A DNA stretch of 64,000 nt from Chryseobacterium sp. SORGH_AS_0447 (GCF_030818695.1 NZ_JAUTAR010000001.1:986501-1050500), one strand, 5' to 3'. Positions 1 to 9,618 are shown, counted from the stretch's first letter. Notes: generated by a model not told the origin, from the letters alone. Made by a program: numbers and translations.

Positions 1-18
1 GTGGCGAAATTGCCATAG

Positions 19-570
19 CTATCTTTTTAATTTAGATTTTTGTTTAATAATATCTAAAACGTCTGAATATTGTTCAGTTTCTTCTTTGTTAAGCAGAAAT
101 GTAAATTCGGCTCCCAGATTGACAAAAATTAAAAGTGTTTCCTTATAAATATTGTAAGTAACTTTTCCCCAAACGCTTCTTAAGTCATATTGCTCACATT
201 TAATATGCAAGGACTGCTTATCTAAGAGTAATTCTATTGTAGTATCAAACTTTTTAAGTTCATTAATATGCTCATTAATTTTAGAAATATAATTTACTTT
301 ATTGAAATAAAAAGTGATTCCATATAGTATAGAGTAGAGTATTAGAAAAAATCCTACAAATTTTAAAAAATCAAGTCTGTTTCTATAACCGTCAAAAATA
401 TTATCAATTATAAAAAAGAGTATACTTAAAAATAGGAAATTCTTTAATATTGAAGGTAACTTTTTCTTCCAGGAATAGTAAAAATGCTTTTTAAGTTGCT
501 TTCTTGTGATTTCTTCATTAAAGTTTATTAAAACTTTCAGAGGCTTTTCCATAGGGTTTAGTTTGCCCAA
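19..570 (-). CDS. YcxB-like small membrane protein
   Basis: A 183-residue protein of unknown function. The sequence shows two hydrophobic segments at about residues 40-58 and 68-90, then a cytosolic-looking C-terminal part of mixed strands. That layout fits the YcxB-like family (two transmembrane helices plus a C-terminal PH-like domain), which I infer from shape only. It begins 10 bp after the ligD stop on the same strand, so it is probably co-transcribed with ku-ligD. A gene of the same layout lies on the other side of ku at 3998-4543, so the pair brackets the repair genes. The start ATG follows a purine-rich stretch. Confidence 0.6.
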   Translation of the reverse strand: MGKLNPMEKPLKVLINFNEEITRKQLKKHFYYSWKKKLPSILKNFLFLSILFFIIDNIFDGYRNRLDFLKFVGFFLILYSILYGITFYFNKVNYISKINEHINELKKFDTTIELLLDKQSLHIKCEQYDLRSVWGKVTYNIYKETLLIFVNLGAEFTFLLNKEETEQYSDVLDIIKQKSKLKR

Positions 571-580
571 AAATAACCAA

Positions 581-3142
581 TTACTCCAAGTTCTGCAATA
601 GTTCCAAAGCCTTCATCATATCAATTCCCTTCCCTAAAACCGGCTTAAATAAATCCCCTTTCGCTTCAATTCTTTCCAATGCGTTGTGAATGTTGAAATC
701 GATAGGTTTTAAGCCTTTTTTCAGTTCATTCCACTCCAGAGGCATGGAAACGGAAGCTCCTTCTTTCGGACGGATGCTGTAGGCACTTGCCAGAGTTTGT
801 CCACTCCGGTTTTGTAAATAATCGAGGTAGATCTTTTTATCGTCCCGCTTCTGCAGGCTTCTTTCCAGCGTAGTGATTTCCGGAAGTCTGTCATGCACCT
901 GTTTCATCAGAATATGGGCAAAATCTTTTACCTGGTCGAAATCATATTTTCCGCCCATCGGAATATAAATATGGATTCCTGTGCTACCAGAAGTTTTGCA
1001 GTAGCCTTCGATCTTAACGGATTTCAAGACTTCGTTTACTTGTAAAGCGGTCTCAATGACATCATCAAACGTATTTTTCTTTGACGGGTCAAGATCCAGC
1101 ACTAAAAAATCAGGGTGCTCCAGGTCGGGAAGAGAAGCGTTCCAGGGATTCATATCAATACAGCCTAAATTATTCAGGTAGGCCAGCGTTGCCTTGTCGT
1201 TACAGTAAATATAGTCGATGTCTTTATCATTCGATTCCGAATACACCTGCGTCGTCTTGATCCAGTCCGGAATATTGTCGCTTGCATCTTTCTGATAAAA
1301 GTTCTGCTCTTCGATGCCGTTGGGAAAACGGTTTAGGGAAAGCGGACGGTTTTTCAGATGGGGTAAAATATAATCGGCCACCGACTGGTAATATTCGATC
1401 ACGTCGCCTTTAGTAATGCCGTCTTTTGGAAAATAAATCTTATCTTGGTTGGTCAGTTTTACTTTATGGCGGTTCAGGGTAATTTCTTTTTCGTTTTCAG
1501 AAGGTTTTGTTTTTTTAGGAGCAGTCGTTTTCATAGTAATGATGTTTGAAGTCTCTTTTAGTCCTTTAGCAGGGCCTTTAACCTCTTCAGGTTCTTTATC
1601 TTCACGGATCGCCACAAAAACCGGGTGCCTGAAAATCCCATCTTTTGTAATTTCGGAATATTTGATTTCGCAGACGATATCAGGTTGTGTCCAGGTAACC
1701 GGCATATTGGTTTTCGGAGCTTTATCGAAAGGGGATGTTTTTGTCGTGATTTTTTCCAGTCTTTCCAGAATTTCATGAATCCGTTCGCGGTTGAATCCCG
1801 TTCCGGTATGTCCGCAGTAGATCAGCTGATCACCGATATATTTCCCCAGGATAAGGGCACCAAAGCCTTCCCGTGAGCCGCGTGGCTCCGTAAATCCGCA
1901 AATAATAGCCTCTTCGGTATTGCTGAATTTAATCTTCAGCCAGTCGGTGGTGCGGTGGTCTTCGACGTATGGGCTGTTGGCTTTTTTGGCAATCATCCCC
2001 TCCAGCTTCATCTTACGCATCTGGTTGAAAAAATCGATTCCTTTTTCCGGAATATGGTCACAGTATTTAATTACATCCGTTTCGATCAGTGCTTCTTTCA
2101 ACAGTTCTTTCCGCTGTATCAGCGGCAGTTGTTCCGTCGAGTGGCCGTTCAGCCATAAAATATCAAAAACCTGATAGGTTAAAGCCATATCTGGGTTGTC
2201 GCCGATCTGCTGTAAAAGCTGGAAGTTAGGCTTTCCATATTCATCATACGCCACAATTTCCCCGTCCAGAATCATGTGATGAATCTGATTCTCGAAATCA
2301 CGTGATACCTTTTCGAATTTTGATAAAAAAGAAATTCCGTTTCGGGAGTAGAAGAGGGGCTCTTCCTGGCTGAGGTCGGCGACGGCACGGTATCCGTCCC
2401 ATTTTATTTCGAAAACCCAGTCGGGATCATCAAAGGCTTCATTAGTCAGCTTGGCCAGCATCGGCTTGATGTAGTTTTCAATCTTTTTTTCGCCGGCCAA
2501 AGAATTGAAATGTTGAAAATCAGGTTTCGTTTCTTTAGTTAATGTGCTTTTTTGCTGCTTTTTGGGCTTTTTTTTTTCCTCTAAAAATTTCGTTACTTGA
2601 GAGCTTTTGGAAATATGGTCTTCCGAATCATAATCCTCTTCTGCAAAATCATCTTTATGTTTGATGAGTAACCAGGAGTTCTCGTCGGTATTTTTCATTT
2701 TAACCAATGCAAATTCGCCTTTCAATTTTTTTCCGTGAAGAATAAATTTCAGAGATCCTGCATTCAGTTCTTTCAGCAATTCTTTTTCGTCGGATAAATT
2801 GGAATGGTTATCCAAAGGTTCATAAGTGCCGCTGTCCCAGATTTCCACCTGTCCGGCTCCGTAGTTGCCTTCCGGAATATTCCCTTCAAAATCTTTATAA
2901 TCATACGGGTGATCCTCCACCATCATGGCCAGGCGTTTATCTTTCGGATCCAGTGAAGGTCCTTTCGGTACGGCCCAGCTTTTCAATACACCATCCATTT
3001 CCAGGCGGAAATCATAATGGAGCCTCGAAGCCGCATGCCGTTGAATCACAAAAACAAGCTTGTCTTTACTTCTTTTTGTTTTGCCTTCAGGCTCGCTGGT
3101 TTCATCAAATTTTCTTTTTGAATTGTAGTCTTTAAGAGCCAT
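581..3142 (-). CDS. ligD: Multifunctional DNA ligase D (non-homologous end joining)
   Basis: 853 residues with three modules in the order phosphoesterase, ligase, polymerase. Residues about 1-190 form the 3'-phosphoesterase (RLHYDFRLEMDG, GNYGAGQVEIWD). Residues about 220-520 form the ATP-dependent ligase with active-site lysine K247 in EIKWDGYR. Residues about 560-850 form the primase-like polymerase (LVLDLDPS, SGSTGIHIYIPM). The enzyme trims, fills and seals double-strand breaks held by Ku. Its ATG overlaps the stop of ku by one base (TAATG), so the two are translationally coupled. Length and module order are normal for Bacteroidota LigD and nothing looks broken. Confidence 0.96.
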   Translation of the reverse strand: MALKDYNSKRKFDETSEPEGKTKRSKDKLVFVIQRHAASRLHYDFRLEMDGVLKSWAVPKGPSLDPKDKRLAMMVEDHPYDYKDFEGNIPEGNYGAGQVEIWDSGTYEPLDNHSNLSDEKELLKELNAGSLKFILHGKKLKGEFALVKMKNTDENSWLLIKHKDDFAEEDYDSEDHISKSSQVTKFLEEKKKPKKQQKSTLTKETKPDFQHFNSLAGEKKIENYIKPMLAKLTNEAFDDPDWVFEIKWDGYRAVADLSQEEPLFYSRNGISFLSKFEKVSRDFENQIHHMILDGEIVAYDEYGKPNFQLLQQIGDNPDMALTYQVFDILWLNGHSTEQLPLIQRKELLKEALIETDVIKYCDHIPEKGIDFFNQMRKMKLEGMIAKKANSPYVEDHRTTDWLKIKFSNTEEAIICGFTEPRGSREGFGALILGKYIGDQLIYCGHTGTGFNRERIHEILERLEKITTKTSPFDKAPKTNMPVTWTQPDIVCEIKYSEITKDGIFRHPVFVAIREDKEPEEVKGPAKGLKETSNIITMKTTAPKKTKPSENEKEITLNRHKVKLTNQDKIYFPKDGITKGDVIEYYQSVADYILPHLKNRPLSLNRFPNGIEEQNFYQKDASDNIPDWIKTTQVYSESNDKDIDYIYCNDKATLAYLNNLGCIDMNPWNASLPDLEHPDFLVLDLDPSKKNTFDDVIETALQVNEVLKSVKIEGYCKTSGSTGIHIYIPMGGKYDFDQVKDFAHILMKQVHDRLPEITTLERSLQKRDDKKIYLDYLQNRSGQTLASAYSIRPKEGASVSMPLEWNELKKGLKPIDFNIHNALERIEAKGDLFKPVLGKGIDMMKALELLQNLE

Positions 3143-3927
3143 TACGATGCGTTTTTAGATTTGGGATTCTGTAAGCTGGCTTTTAACTGAGCCATCAGGT
3201 CAATCACTTTACCTTCTTTGGCAGGTTCCGCTTTTTTGGCTTTTACGGTTTTACCTTTCGCTTTCTGGTTGATGATCTTCATTAAAGATTCGGAATACGT
3301 ATCTTTATACATTTCAGGATCGAATTCCTGTGAAAGCTGTTCAATCAGGCTGACGGCCATTTTAAGCTCTGCGGGTTTCGGCGGTTTTTTAGCCGGAATC
3401 TTGAGATCACTGTAATCTCTGATCTCCTGGGCAAATCGTAAACGGTTTAAAACCAATACCTCATCGTTGTAGGGACGGATCATTCCGATAGCCTCACTTT
3501 CTCGCAGAACGAAGGTTCCTACGCCTACCATTTCAGTTTTAGCCAATGCTTTCAGAAGAAGTCGATAGGCATTTTCACCGTTTTTCTGTGGTTCGAGATA
3601 ATAAGGATTTTCAAAATAAACCGAATCCACTTCATCTTCTTTTACAAACTGGTCAATCGAAAGGATCTTCGACTTTTCAGGGCTTGCCGCCTCATAGTCT
3701 TCTTCATCAAGAATGATGTATTTATCATCCATGAGATAGCCTTTGACGATATTTTCCCATTTCACTTCCTTACCTGTATTTTCATTCACCCTTTTAAACC
3801 GGATGTTTGAGAAATCAGATTTGTCGAGCATATCCAAATCCAGTTTGGTTGTCTCGATGGCAGAATAAATTTTTACGGGAATATTGACCAGTCCAAAGCC
3901 AATGGCGCCGTTCCAGATTGCTTTCAT
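3142..3927 (-). CDS. ku: Ku DNA-end-binding protein
   Basis: 261 residues. The opening residues MKAIWNGAIGFGLVNIPVK are the conserved start of prokaryotic Ku, and the core continues with LDMLDKSD, YEAASPEKSK and ENPYYLEPQK. A lysine-rich C-terminal tail (about residues 225-261) fits the extension that recruits LigD and binds DNA. Ku forms a homodimeric ring on broken DNA ends and recruits LigD, encoded immediately downstream with a one-base overlap. A 70-bp gap separates it from the preceding minus-strand gene. Confidence 0.96.
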   Translation of the reverse strand: MKAIWNGAIGFGLVNIPVKIYSAIETTKLDLDMLDKSDFSNIRFKRVNENTGKEVKWENIVKGYLMDDKYIILDEEDYEAASPEKSKILSIDQFVKEDEVDSVYFENPYYLEPQKNGENAYRLLLKALAKTEMVGVGTFVLRESEAIGMIRPYNDEVLVLNRLRFAQEIRDYSDLKIPAKKPPKPAELKMAVSLIEQLSQEFDPEMYKDTYSESLMKIINQKAKGKTVKAKKAEPAKEGKVIDLMAQLKASLQNPKSKNAS

Positions 3928-3997
3928 TGTACTTTATTTTGTTTAAAGCGTACAATGTTTGTGCCGATGGAGAAATATTTGTGGGGTGTGGCGTGGA

Positions 3998-4543
3998 TTA
4001 AATTTTTTTAAATTGAGTCTTAGATTCAAGATACTCAATGGTTTTGGTAAGATTTTCTTTGTCGATATTGTTTTTATCCAATATAAAGTTTAAAGCAGAA
4101 AAAGCCGTAATATAAAGATATTGATTATCTAAAATACAATAAGTAATTTCACTCCAGAGAAATTTGAATTCAGATTTATAATTTTTAAATGAGAAATGAG
4201 TAGGTGAAAATTCCCAGATTACATCTTTAGAATTTTTTCCGAGATCCAAAACTTCTCGGTTTATGATTGCATTAAACCTCTTCCTGTCTTTACTGTATAC
4301 TGAATAATAATAAATATAATTCATGCATGTTATAATTCCGGATCCTGCGAATAACCCTGCAATGCCATAATCTTGAGTCAAAAAGAAAATTATGGACATA
4401 CAGATTAAAATAATTCCACCAAGGAGATTTTTATTATTTTTTTCGAGTTTAGATTCCCATATTCTTTTAAACTCATATGAATTGATCTTCCTTAAAATCT
4501 CTTCTGAGTTTGGCGTATTGTAGGTAAGTAATTCCTGGTTCAT
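3998..4543 (-). CDS. YcxB-like small membrane protein, second copy
   Basis: 181 residues of unknown function. It has two hydrophobic segments (about residues 40-58 and 63-80) and a C-terminal domain containing VIWEFSPTHFSFKNYKSE and a WSEITYCILDNQYLYI stretch. The last matches in position and pattern the WGKVTYNIYKETLLIF stretch of the gene at 19-570. The two are probably diverged paralogues of a YcxB-like family. It lies upstream of ku on the same strand with a 70-bp gap and could share a transcript. The family call is from layout, not a search. Confidence 0.6.
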   Translation of the reverse strand: MNQELLTYNTPNSEEILRKINSYEFKRIWESKLEKNNKNLLGGIILICMSIIFFLTQDYGIAGLFAGSGIITCMNYIYYYSVYSKDRKRFNAIINREVLDLGKNSKDVIWEFSPTHFSFKNYKSEFKFLWSEITYCILDNQYLYITAFSALNFILDKNNIDKENLTKTIEYLESKTQFKKI

Positions 4544-4553
4544 AGTAATAGTA

Positions 4554-4581
4554 ACAAAAAAGCGGAGAAAAATTCTCCGCT
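4554..4581 (-). terminator. Intrinsic terminator after aspS
   Basis: Perfect 9-bp stem AGCGGAGAA/TTCTCCGCT with an AAA loop. Read on the minus strand it is followed by a run of T (A run at 4556-4561 on plus). It sits just past the aspS stop. Confidence 0.85.
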
Positions 4582-4587
4582 TCTAAT

Positions 4588-6342
4588 TTATGATTTTAAA
4601 TTCAATTGCAATTCCAGTTCGTCCAGCTGTTCGTTGGCGATGGCAGCCGGTGCGTCGATCATTACATCCCGTCCCGAATTGTTTTTAGGGAAAGCGATAT
4701 AATCCCGGATCACCTCATTTCCGTCGAGGATCGCTACCAGACGGTCGAAACCGAAGGCCAGTCCACCGTGAGGAGGAGCTCCGTATTTGAAGGCATTCAT
4801 TAAGAATCCGAACTGGGCTTCCGCTTCTTCTTTGCTGAAACCTAGCAGGTCGAACATTTTAGACTGTAAATCTTTATCAAAAATCCTGATGGAACCTCCG
4901 CCAATTTCGTTTCCGTTTAGTACCATATCGTAAGCATTGGCTCTTGCTTTCCCCGGATCGGTTTCCAGCAGGTGGATGTCTTCCGGTTTCGGAGAGGTGA
5001 AAGGGTGGTGCATCGCATGGTAACGGCCGCTTTCCTCATCAAATTCCAATAACGGGAAGTCGACTACCCAAAGCGGGGCGAATTCGTTTCCTTTTCTCAG
5101 TCCTAATCGGTTTCCAAGCTCCATTCTTAAAGCAGAAAGCTGAGTTCTTACTTTGTGTTCGTTCCCGGAAAGGATCAGCATCAGATCGCCTTCTTTAGCT
5201 CCGAATTTCTCGATGATCTTGGCTAAATCTTCTTCGCTGTAGAATTTATTCACGGAAGAAGTTTTTACGCCGTCGTTCTGGAATTTTACCCAAACCATTC
5301 CGGAAGCACCGATCTGTGGCCTTTTTACCCAATCTACCAGTTCGTCGATCTGTTTTCTGGTATATTCAGCGCAACCTTCTACGTTGATTCCGACAACCAG
5401 TTCCGCTTCATCAAATATTTTAAAGTCTTTTCCTTTTACCAGGTCGTTCAGTTCCACGAACTCCATTCCGAAACGGATATCCGGCTTATCGTTCCCGTAT
5501 TTCTGCATCGCATCAGCAAAAGTCATTCTTGGGAAATCCCCGAATTCCTGTCCGGTAATATCTTTCAATAGATTCTTGGTCATCCCTTCGAAAACATTCA
5601 TCACATCTTCCTGCTCCACGAAAGCCATTTCACAATCGATCTGGGTGAATTCCGGCTGACGGTCGGCTCTTAAATCCTCATCACGGAAACATTTTACGAT
5701 CTGGAAATATTTATCCATTCCGCCTACCATTAGCAATTGCTTAAAGGTTTGCGGAGACTGGGGAAGTGCATAAAACTGTCCCGGGTTCATCCGGCTCGGA
5801 ACCACGAAATCCCTTGCGCCTTCCGGAGTTGACTTGATCAGAACCGGAGTTTCCACCTCAATAAATCCGTTATCCGAAAGATAATTTCTCACTTTCTGCG
5901 CCATTTGGTGTCGGAAGATCAGCTTCTCTTTAACCGGATTTCTTCTGATGTCCAGGTATCGGTATTTCATTCTCAGTTCTTCACCGCCATCCGTTTCATC
6001 CTCAATCGTAAATGGAGGAAGCTGCGATTCGTTGAGCACCGTTAATTTTTCAACTAAAATTTCAATTTCTCCGGTTGGAATATTCGGGTTTTTACTTACC
6101 CTTTCAATCACTTTTCCGGTTACCTGAATTACAAATTCACGCCCCAGCTTTTTAGCATTTTCCATCAGTTCCGCAGTAGAACGCTCCTGGTCGAAAACCA
6201 GCTGGGTAATTCCGTAACGATCCCGGAGATCTATCCAAATCATAAATCCTTTATCCCGGATGGTCTGTACCCATCCTGAAAGGGTTACTTCTTCATTAAG
6301 ATTTTTAAGAGACAATTCTCCGTTGGTGTGCGATCGAAACAT
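4588..6342 (-). CDS. aspS: Aspartyl-tRNA synthetase
   Basis: 584 residues, class II synthetase of the bacterial AspRS type. The N-terminal OB-fold anticodon-binding domain (about 1-105) contains [20 protein letters not shown]. Catalytic motif 2 is [18 protein letters not shown] (about residues 220-237) and motif 3 is [16 protein letters not shown] near the C-terminus. The bacterial insertion (GAD) domain lies between them. The enzyme charges tRNA-Asp; whether it also charges tRNA-Asn cannot be told from this window. It appears monocistronic: it has its own promoter upstream and a strong terminator downstream. Length is normal. Confidence 0.97.
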   Translation of the reverse strand: MFRSHTNGELSLKNLNEEVTLSGWVQTIRDKGFMIWIDLRDRYGITQLVFDQERSTAELMENAKKLGREFVIQVTGKVIERVSKNPNIPTGEIEILVEKLTVLNESQLPPFTIEDETDGGEELRMKYRYLDIRRNPVKEKLIFRHQMAQKVRNYLSDNGFIEVETPVLIKSTPEGARDFVVPSRMNPGQFYALPQSPQTFKQLLMVGGMDKYFQIVKCFRDEDLRADRQPEFTQIDCEMAFVEQEDVMNVFEGMTKNLLKDITGQEFGDFPRMTFADAMQKYGNDKPDIRFGMEFVELNDLVKGKDFKIFDEAELVVGINVEGCAEYTRKQIDELVDWVKRPQIGASGMVWVKFQNDGVKTSSVNKFYSEEDLAKIIEKFGAKEGDLMLILSGNEHKVRTQLSALRMELGNRLGLRKGNEFAPLWVVDFPLLEFDEESGRYHAMHHPFTSPKPEDIHLLETDPGKARANAYDMVLNGNEIGGGSIRIFDKDLQSKMFDLLGFSKEEAEAQFGFLMNAFKYGAPPHGGLAFGFDRLVAILDGNEVIRDYIAFPKNNSGRDVMIDAPAAIANEQLDELELQLNLKS

Positions 6343-6369
6343 AAATTATTTGTTTAAAGTTCAAGGTTT

Positions 6370-6389
6370 AAAGTTCATATCCGAACTTT
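6370..6389. repeat. Inverted repeat in the aspS leader
   Basis: AAAGTTC-N6-GAACTTT, a perfect 7-bp inverted repeat between the aspS promoter and its start codon. A second GTTTAAAGTTC lies just beside it. It could be a leader hairpin or an operator; no regulator is evident. Confidence 0.4.
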
Positions 6390-6403
6390 GAATTTTCCGT
6401 TGG

Positions 6404-6436
6404 CAAAGATAAGATTTTTGGAGGTTTTAAAAACAA
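6404..6436 (-). promoter_or_regulatory. Bacteroidota-type promoter for aspS
   Basis: On the minus strand the -7 element is TATCTTTG (plus 6404-6411), preceded 22 bp upstream by TTG inside a T run. It matches TTTG-N17-23-TAnnTTTG. The -33 box overlaps the T tract of the neighbouring terminator. Confidence 0.55.
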
Positions 6437-6457
6437 AAAAACTCCCCGAAGGAAGTT
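6434..6457 (-). terminator. Intrinsic terminator after the ankyrin gene
   Basis: Stem AACTCCCC/GGAAGTT (one mismatch, loop CGAA) at 6440-6457. On the minus strand it is followed by a T tract (A run 6435-6440 on plus). Confidence 0.75.
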
Positions 6458-6480
6458 TTAGAATATTATTTTTAAAATTT

Positions 6481-6912
6481 TTACAGGATCAGGGCTACTG
6501 TTGCCTGTTTGTTTTTCAGCGCATAGTCTTTTGCGGTTTTTCCTTTGCTGTCTTTGGTATCCTTTTTTGCCCCATATTTGATCAGCATTTTGGCGGCATC
6601 CATATTTCCTGCCGTCGCAGCATACATCAGTGGCGTTACGTCGTTGCAGGATTTATTAACGTCTGTGCTTTTCACCAATTCGTTGAATGCATTTGTTTTA
6701 TTATTCTTGATACTCAAAGAAAGCAGGTTCATCGAGATTCCGTTTACCTTATAGCATTTTGAAAAATCTTCCTGGCTGAAAACTTTCTGAATATTTTCCA
6801 CATGATCCGTCTGGAATGCTTTTAACTGTTCTGCGGATAATTCCTGGGCAAACAGTCCGTTTGCGAAAACAGAAAGGCCGAATAGCAGGGTAGCCGTAAT
6901 TATTTTTTTCAT
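6481..6912 (-). CDS. Secreted ankyrin-repeat protein
   Basis: 143 residues from the ATG at 6912. I prefer this start over the upstream in-frame Met at 6966 because it puts a clean signal peptide (MKKIITATLLFGLSVFANGLFAQ) at the N-terminus. The mature part has ankyrin-like helices: NLLSLSIKNNKTNAFNELVK, then the well-formed repeat VTPLMYAATAGNMDAAKMLI-KYGA, then the partial repeat DSKGKTAKDYA. It is probably periplasmic and used for protein binding; the partner is unknown. It has its own terminator downstream. Confidence 0.8.
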   Translation of the reverse strand: MKKIITATLLFGLSVFANGLFAQELSAEQLKAFQTDHVENIQKVFSQEDFSKCYKVNGISMNLLSLSIKNNKTNAFNELVKSTDVNKSCNDVTPLMYAATAGNMDAAKMLIKYGAKKDTKDSKGKTAKDYALKNKQATVALIL

Positions 6913-6966
6913 AAAACTTGATTTATCTAAAGAATATACAAAGCTAAATAAAATTTTCTGATCCAT

Positions 6967-7296
6967 GTTGCTAATTATTAATCCATTTGGTTGCTTTTTT
7001 CTGAAAACTCCGCATTCTGAAAACTGAAATACCAGAATTAAAGTATTTTATAAAAAATCCGGAACCTGATGAAAGGCTCCGGAGAAGTTTTGTGTTGTGG
7101 TTGTGTGAATAGAAATAATCATATTCAGACAGCTGAGAGAAGTGTGATTTAATTCTTCTTCACGGGTATTAGTTTCTGAGGACAAAAGTAGCTTATCTCA
7201 CAGAGGTTTGATAAGGTCTGACTTTTGATTTATGGTATTTTATTATTCACATGCAGGATTTTAACAAATTGTTTTGAATTATTTTCACAAAAGTTC
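6967..7296. other. Intergenic stretch of 330 bp
   Basis: Apart from the terminator at 7052-7083 and presumed promoter sequence for the ankyrin gene, I see no coding potential or RNA gene here. Confidence 0.5.
7052..7083 (-). terminator. Intrinsic terminator after the XRE gene
   Basis: 9-bp stem with one mismatch, TCCGGAACC/GGCTCCGGA (7058-7083), followed on the minus strand by six T. It closes the DUF2975-XRE pair, although it lies about 210 bp past the stop codon. Confidence 0.65.
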
Positions 7297-7503
7297 TTAA
7301 TTTTTGACATATTCCAGAATATCCCCGGGTTGACAGTCCAAAGCTTTGCAGATGGCTTCCAGAGTAGAAAGTTTAACGGCTTTTGCTTTTCCCGTTTTTA
7401 AAATAGAAAGATTAGCCTGGGTAATCCCGATTTTTTCGGCAAGTTCCTGCGACTGCATTTTACGTCTGGCAAGCATGACGTCTACGTTGATGATAATCGG
7501 CAT
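7297..7503 (-). CDS. XRE/Cro-type helix-turn-helix regulator (YozG-like)
   Basis: 68 residues, essentially one Cro/CI helix-turn-helix. The order is MLARRKMQSQELAEKIGI, recognition helix TQANLSILKTGKAKAVKLST, and the closing motif ICKALDCQPGDILEY typical of this short family. The ATG lies 3 bp after the stop of the DUF2975 membrane protein, so the two form an operon. In the known yoaS-yozG type arrangement a DUF2975 membrane protein is paired with such a regulator, which probably controls its own operon. Candidate operators lie at 8076-8110. Confidence 0.9.
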   Translation of the reverse strand: MPIIINVDVMLARRKMQSQELAEKIGITQANLSILKTGKAKAVKLSTLEAICKALDCQPGDILEYVKN

Positions 7504-7506
7504 ATT

Positions 7507-8049
7507 TTAAATTGTTAAATCATTTTCAGTTTTAAGATCAACGGCCTGTTTATAGACTTGTGCTATAATATATATTATTGCAGATCCTAAACACAACTGA
7601 AAATTTTGATTATCAATGCTTAGATTAAAAGATATATGATCAAATAATTTTTCTGTAATTATATCGCTTATAATCGAAAAGCATCCTAAAGCTAAAGTAT
7701 AACCAGCAATTTTTAAAATGATATTATAAATTTCTATTGAAAAAGGGCTTTTTATCTGGATTTTATTCGCCAGCTTCAAAACATTTAAAAACAATAAGGT
7801 TTGTAAGGTTCCAAGAATGAGTGTTATAACAAGTATCACGATTGAAATTTCTTTTTTAAGCGATTGAATATCTTTTACGTGTAATCTTTTAATATTTATT
7901 TTTAAATTATTCAGAATTTCTGCATCAAAACCAAATATCTTTTTAATTAGTAAAATGCTTAAAACTAGGAGTGTTATACATAAAATGATTATATACAGCC
8001 ATAAAAAAACGATAAGGATATTAAGAATTGAAGAGTGGTAATTTTTCAT
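7507..8049 (-). CDS. DUF2975 family membrane protein
   Basis: 180 residues with four hydrophobic segments, at about residues 8-33, 68-90, 112-130 and 150-168. The protein matches the DUF2975 layout, and the family assignment is strengthened by the short XRE regulator 3 bp downstream. The function of DUF2975 is not known; with its regulator it may sense or modulate a membrane condition (inference). A promoter and a pair of direct repeats lie just upstream of its start. Confidence 0.8.
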   Translation of the reverse strand: MKNYHSSILNILIVFLWLYIIILCITLLVLSILLIKKIFGFDAEILNNLKINIKRLHVKDIQSLKKEISIVILVITLILGTLQTLLFLNVLKLANKIQIKSPFSIEIYNIILKIAGYTLALGCFSIISDIITEKLFDHISFNLSIDNQNFQLCLGSAIIYIIAQVYKQAVDLKTENDLTI

Positions 8050-8068
8050 TTTTCATTTTTATTTATTG

Positions 8069-8076
8069 CAAATGTA
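8069..8076 (-). promoter_or_regulatory. -7 element for the DUF2975-XRE operon
   Basis: On the minus strand TACATTTG, matching TAnnTTTG, 20 bp upstream of the DUF2975 ATG. No clear TTG is seen at the -33 distance. Confidence 0.45.
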
Positions 8077-8110
8077 TAAATAATTATTGTTTTGCGATAA
8101 ATAATTATTG
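8076..8110. promoter_or_regulatory. Direct-repeat candidate operator
   Basis: ATAAATAATTATTG occurs twice, at 8076-8089 and 8097-8110, with starts 21 bp apart (two helical turns). The left copy overlaps the -7 element of the DUF2975-XRE operon. The layout suits binding by the encoded XRE regulator. Confidence 0.5.
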
Positions 8111-8224
8111 ATATTTTTAATTTTTTATCTGAATTAAATTTCAGGTTAACATATTTTAAAAATCTTCTCTTATGCAAAGGAGGAATCATCCGTGAAACAG
8201 TATTTTTGCGTAAAATAGGAACTC

Positions 8225-9618
8225 ATGTCAAAGTATATCAGCTTTCTTAAGAAAGCCTTAAGTGGCGGCGAAGTCGATTACACTAAAGTGACCATACAAA
8301 GTGCGGTGCTTCTGCTGGCCATTCCGATGATGCTGGAAATGGCCATGGAATCGGTATTTGCACTGGTGGATCTGTATTTTGTCGGGCACCTGAAAGAAAG
8401 CGGCTACGCCATCCAGACGGTAGGGCTAACGGAATCCGTGCTTTCCGTGATGTATTCCATTGCAATCGGGATGAGCATGGCAGCGACGGCAGTTGTAGCC
8501 CGCAGGATCGGTGAAAAAAATCCCGAACAGGCTTCGAGAAGCGCTGCACAGGTTCTGTTGGTTTCTTGTGCCATAACTTCTATTCTCAGCTTCTTTGGAG
8601 TAATGTATGCCGAGGAAATTTTGATATTGATGGGTTCAAAACCAGAAGCTGTAGCGTATGGGAAAGAATTTACAGCAATTATGATGGGAAGCAGTGTGAT
8701 CATTATGCTGTTGTTCTTAATTAACGGAATCTTCAGGGGAGCGGGCAATGCGGCTATCGCCATGAAATCGCTTTGGATTGCCAATATTGCCAACATCATT
8801 CTGTGTCCGGTACTCATCAGAGGTTTCGGCCGATTCCCGCTATGGGGCTTACGGGAGCCGCACTTGCCACAACCGTTGGAAGAAGCATCGGCGTACTGTA
8901 TCAGTTGTATCATTTGTTGGTTGCAGATACCCCGATCCGCATCGCAATCGGGTATTTTAAACCTGAATTCAGGATAATAAAATCAGTCGTAAAAATTGCG
9001 ACCCCGGGAACTTTTCAGTTTGTCATTGCTTCGTGCAGCTGGATATTCCTGGCACAGCTGGTGGCCACGACCGGCGGTGAGAATGCTTCTGCCGGTTACC
9101 AGACGGCTCTGCGGCTGATGATGTTCTTTATGCTTCCGGCCTGGGGGCTAAGCAATGCCGCTTCCACGTTGGTAGGACAGAATATGGGAGCCAACGAAAT
9201 GCTGAGGGCAGAACAATCGGTGATGAAAACCGTGAAATACAATGTGATTTTTATGGTAACGGTAAGCCTGGTATTTTTCCTGCTGGGGGATTTTCTCGTG
9301 GGATTTTTTACAGAAGATGCTGAAATTAGAGAGATCGCTAAAAATGCCTTACACATTATGAGTGTCGGCTTTATTTTCTACGGAATCGGAATGGTGATGA
9401 TCAATGCTTTTAACGGGGCAGGAGATACATGGACACCGACTTGGGTAAATCTTTGCGGATTCTGGCTGTTTCAGATTCCCCTGGCTTATTTTCTTTCAAA
9501 ATATATCGGGATGGGTCCGAAAGGTGTTTTTATATCAATCCCTGTAACGGAAACGTTAATCACCATTGTTGCCTTTATTTTATTTAAAAGGGGAAAATGG
9601 AAAACGGTAAAAGTTTAG
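8225..9618 (+). pseudogene. MATE family multidrug efflux transporter, one frameshift
   Basis: A MATE (multi-antimicrobial extrusion) transporter whose reading frame is broken once. The first part (8225 to about 8830) carries the N-terminal helices, including MLEMAMESVFALVDLYFVGH and AVVARRIGEKNPEQA. The remainder, from about 8832 in another frame, carries PAMGLTGAALATTVGRSIG and the second half. Adding one C in the GGCCG at 8828-8832 restores GFGPIPAMGLTGAA and a single 464-residue protein of normal length with 12 expected helices. The total of 1394 nt is one base short of a multiple of three, which agrees. Either this is a sequencing error in a C run or a recent inactivation. MATE proteins export cationic drugs using an ion gradient. 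Confidence 0.9.

Noticed and set aside
1449..1876. Plus-strand open frames inside ligD
   Set aside because: They lie opposite a full-length conserved enzyme and have no recognisable protein pattern.
8404..8913. Minus-strand open frame over the MATE gene
   Set aside because: It mirrors the MATE codons; the plus strand carries the family motifs.
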